From: Propionibacteriaceae bacterium
GTDB lineage: Bacteria; Actinomycetota; Actinomycetes; Propionibacteriales; Propionibacteriaceae
Direction: 5' to 3'
NCBI GenBank assembly: GCA_030544185.1
Contig: JAUNRO010000021.1
Coordinates: forward strand, 1 to 16,141
DNA length: 16,141 nucleotides
Of this stretch, positions 14,746 to 16,141 are shown one piece after another (within the stretch, counting starts at the first letter, position 1; each line of letters begins with the position of its first letter). The notes beneath the pieces are model-generated. The model was not told the DNA's origin, did no database searches, and was given only the letters and a program-made list of their open reading frames with translations. Position numbers and translations under genes: made by a program.

Positions 14746-15044
14746 CCATGACCCGGTCTCTGACGATCCAACAGTCGGGCGAGCGACCGCATGGGGTCCG
14801 AGATCGGCGTACGTCAGAGCTTCCGGTCCAGCAGGGCGGGCGCCAGCGAGCGAGGGTCGGCCCGAATACCGCCCTGCACTTGTGCCCACCGCGCCGCCGA
14901 GGAGCGACACGAACTGGTCCTGCTGCGACTGCGGGAAATTGGAGAACCCCCCGGTCCGGTGTCGTCACGGCTCGGGGGGCTCTGTTTCTGATTCTCACGC
15001 TAGGTCACCCGCCTGGGTTTCCCGGAACGACGTGCCGACCGACG
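14746..15044. other. Decayed or non-coding stretch after the antitoxin remnant
   Basis: About 300 bp with no frame I can support as a gene on either strand. One short plus-strand segment (about 14891-14935 in the third frame) reads RAAEERHELVLLRLRE, which looks protein-like, but it has no start or partner sequence. A hairpin terminator sits at 14942-14982. Given the broken antitoxin just upstream, this may be the remains of its toxin gene or of a small insertion; the sequence does not show which. Confidence 0.4.
14942..14982 (+). terminator. Strong hairpin terminator
   Basis: CCCCCCG (14947-14953) pairs perfectly with CGGGGGG (14973-14979) across a 19-nt loop. The stem extends through a 2-nt bulge by GAG (14942-14944) with CTC (14980-14982). 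A T-rich run TGTTTCTGATTCT follows on the plus strand, as expected of an intrinsic terminator reading rightward. On the minus strand the hairpin is followed by CAATTTCC, so leftward action is possible but weaker. It would insulate the hydrolase gene from the hemerythrin/nitroreductase transcript. Confidence 0.65.
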
Positions 15045-15054
15045 GAACATGTTC
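15045..15054. promoter_or_regulatory. Perfect palindrome GAACATGTTC upstream of the hydrolase
   Basis: A 10-bp perfect dyad lies 28 bp upstream of the candidate -10 TATGGT (15083-15088), so it would sit just upstream of the -35 position. This is a typical place for a dimeric regulator. The two half-sites are GAAC/GTTC with a 2-bp centre; LexA boxes of Gram-positives have the same half-sites with a 4-bp centre, so this is not a standard SOS box. Confidence 0.35.
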
Positions 15055-15082
15055 TTCGGTTCGCTACGCCACCCCAGCCTCC

Positions 15083-15094
15083 TATGGTGGAGCC
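15083..15094 (+). promoter_or_regulatory. Candidate -10 element for leaderless hydrolase transcription
   Basis: TATGGT (15083-15088) fits TANNNT and is followed by 6 nt and then ATG 15095, so transcription would start at or next to the start codon. GGAG inside GGTGGAGCC could instead act as a Shine-Dalgarno, but only 3 nt separate it from ATG, which is too close. No good -35 is seen. Confidence 0.4.
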
Positions 15095-16135
15095 ATGGCA
15101 TCATCCCAGGCTGCTGAACCAACCGGCGCTGTCACCGAACGACCTCGGAAGAAGCGTGGTCTCGGCAAGAAGATCCTCATCGCTCTGCTGGGCCTCGTGC
15201 TGCTGCTGATCATCGCGGCTGGCATCCTGATTGCGGTCAAACCGTGGGCTCCCGACATCGTCGTCACCGAGGCCGGCCCCACGGGTCACCGGGTGACCGA
15301 TAGCGGCATGCTCGCCAACTACTATCCAGCGACCGCACCCGGCCCGCAGCCCGCCGTGGTCATCGTGGGCGGTTCCGAGGGTGGTCTCGGCCGGCAGGTC
15401 GATCGGACCGCCCAGGCGCTGCAGCGCGAAGGGTTCTCTGCGCTCGCCCTGTCCTATTGGGGGGCCGAAGGCCAACCCCAGGCCATGGACGCCCTGCCGG
15501 TGGAGACCTTCGACACCGCGCTGGAGTGGCTGCGGACCCAGCCCGAGGTCGACCCCCAGAAGATGGCTTTCGTGGGCACTTCGAAGGGTGGCGAAGCCGC
15601 GATGCTGATGGCGGCACGCGTGCCGGAACTCAAGGCCGTCGTCGGCTACGTCCCCTCCCACGTCGTCTGGGCCGGAGTGAACCTGCGCGAGCCGTGGCAG
15701 CAGATGACGATCGGCTCAACCTGGAGCGAGGGAGGCCAGCAATTGCCCTATCTTCCCTACACCCGGGAGTTCCGGGGCGGGCCGCTCGTCGAGCTCTATA
15801 CGAAATCCCTTGACGGGTTGCCCGAGCACCAGGACGCGATCATTCCCGTCGAGAACTCCAACGCGGAGTTGCTGCTCGTGTGTGGCGAACAGGACCAGCT
15901 GTGGCCGTCGTGCCCAATGGCCCGCGAGGTCCAGCAGCGCGCCGAGGAAAGGGGCGGTCCCGAGGTCACTCTCCTGGCCTATCCCGATGCCGGACACCTG
16001 ATCTCCGGACCACCGGCAGACCCAGGCCACGACTTCGACCCCAGCACGATGGGCGGGACCGTGGAGGGCGGCAATGCGGCACTCAGCGATAGCTGGCCCA
16101 AGGTCGTCGACTTCTTGAAAACCAACGTGCAATAG
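15095..16135 (+). CDS. Membrane-anchored alpha/beta hydrolase (BAAT C-terminal / dienelactone hydrolase-like)
   Basis: A 346-residue protein: a basic N-terminus (RPRKKRGLGKK), one membrane helix (about residues 26-48, ILIALLGLVLLLIIAAGILIAV), then an alpha/beta hydrolase domain. The triad is visible: nucleophile S163 in GTSKGGE, D267 in CGEQDQLWPSC and H301 in YPDAGHL, in the right order. VVIVGGSEGG near residues 88-97 supplies the oxyanion-hole strand. GTSKGGEAAMLMAAR and VVGYVPSHVVW resemble the C-terminal domain of acyl-CoA thioester hydrolase/BAAT proteins. The basic flank places the catalytic domain outside the cell, where acyl-CoA is not available, so the substrate is more likely an external ester, lactone or amide (inference). 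ATG 15095 is preferred because the membrane segment and a candidate -10 follow from it; the frame itself stays open back to 14702. It is separated from upstream genes by a terminator. Confidence 0.83.
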   Translation: MASSQAAEPTGAVTERPRKKRGLGKKILIALLGLVLLLIIAAGILIAVKPWAPDIVVTEAGPTGHRVTDSGMLANYYPATAPGPQPAVVIVGGSEGGLGRQVDRTAQALQREGFSALALSYWGAEGQPQAMDALPVETFDTALEWLRTQPEVDPQKMAFVGTSKGGEAAMLMAARVPELKAVVGYVPSHVVWAGVNLREPWQQMTIGSTWSEGGQQLPYLPYTREFRGGPLVELYTKSLDGLPEHQDAIIPVENSNAELLLVCGEQDQLWPSCPMAREVQQRAEERGGPEVTLLAYPDAGHLISGPPADPGHDFDPSTMGGTVEGGNAALSDSWPKVVDFLKTNVQ

Positions 16136-16141
16136 CCCGGT

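Noticed and set aside
15045..15054. GAACATGTTC as a LexA/SOS box
   Set aside because: Half-sites match, but the Gram-positive box needs 4 bp between them and here there are only 2.
1..16141. CRISPR arrays, tRNA or rRNA genes, insertion sequences and phage genes
   Set aside because: Reading both strands I found no regularly spaced repeats, cloverleaf-like sequences, transposase or integrase motifs. A tRNA scan or repeat search could not be run here.

Overview
The window is high-GC DNA of actinobacterial type. The evidence is the gene order tRNA CCA-adding enzyme / DUF6049 protein / MurJ with a C-terminal pseudokinase / SigM-type ECF sigma factor / zinc anti-sigma factor, which is the chromosomal-origin-proximal block known from mycobacteria, Streptomyces and relatives. 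A mycothiol-dependent-isomerase-family protein and an F420/deazaflavin-type oxidoreductase domain also fit an actinobacterium. A member of the Propionibacteriales is a reasonable guess, but I cannot name a genus from sequence alone.

Layout. Positions 1-1500 (minus) hold the CCA-adding enzyme, cut off at the left edge of the window. It is divergent from a cell-envelope operon on the plus strand: DUF6049 exported protein (1578-3731), MurJ lipid II flippase with pseudokinase (3728-7663), SigM-like sigma factor (7712-8293), a possible 47-residue small protein overlapping both neighbours (8290-8433), a zinc-binding anti-sigma factor (8430-8840) and a membrane-anchored zinc metallopeptidase (8847-9794). 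The thioredoxin reductase/thioredoxin pair that usually follows this sigma/anti-sigma pair is absent here, and so is the NUDIX gene usually found between the CCA enzyme and the DUF6049 gene.

From 9801 onward the content is accessory. Two minus-strand genes come first: a mycothiol-dependent maleylpyruvate isomerase-like protein (9801-10457) and a flavin monooxygenase (10531-11733). Divergent from them is a membrane-anchored protein of unknown function (11857-12699). After about 290 bp without a gene comes a MarR regulator (12986-13429, minus), divergent from a fusion of a hemerythrin domain to a deazaflavin-dependent nitroreductase domain (13494-14591). An AT-rich spacer with a palindrome lies between them. 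A broken Phd-type antitoxin (14624-14745) and a decayed stretch ending in a strong hairpin terminator (14942-14982) follow. The window closes with a membrane-anchored alpha/beta hydrolase (15095-16135).

How the genes work together. The first block joins peptidoglycan precursor export (MurJ plus DUF6049) to an envelope or oxidative-stress sigma/anti-sigma switch, and probably to an extracytoplasmic peptidase. The MarR/hemerythrin-nitroreductase pair looks like a self-contained redox-responsive unit and is the best candidate here for an undescribed system. The monooxygenase and isomerase may be two steps of aromatic catabolism.

One genome-scale oddity runs through the window. Tyrosine is coded mostly by TAT despite the high GC content, and the choice depends on the preceding base: TAT after C, TAC after G.
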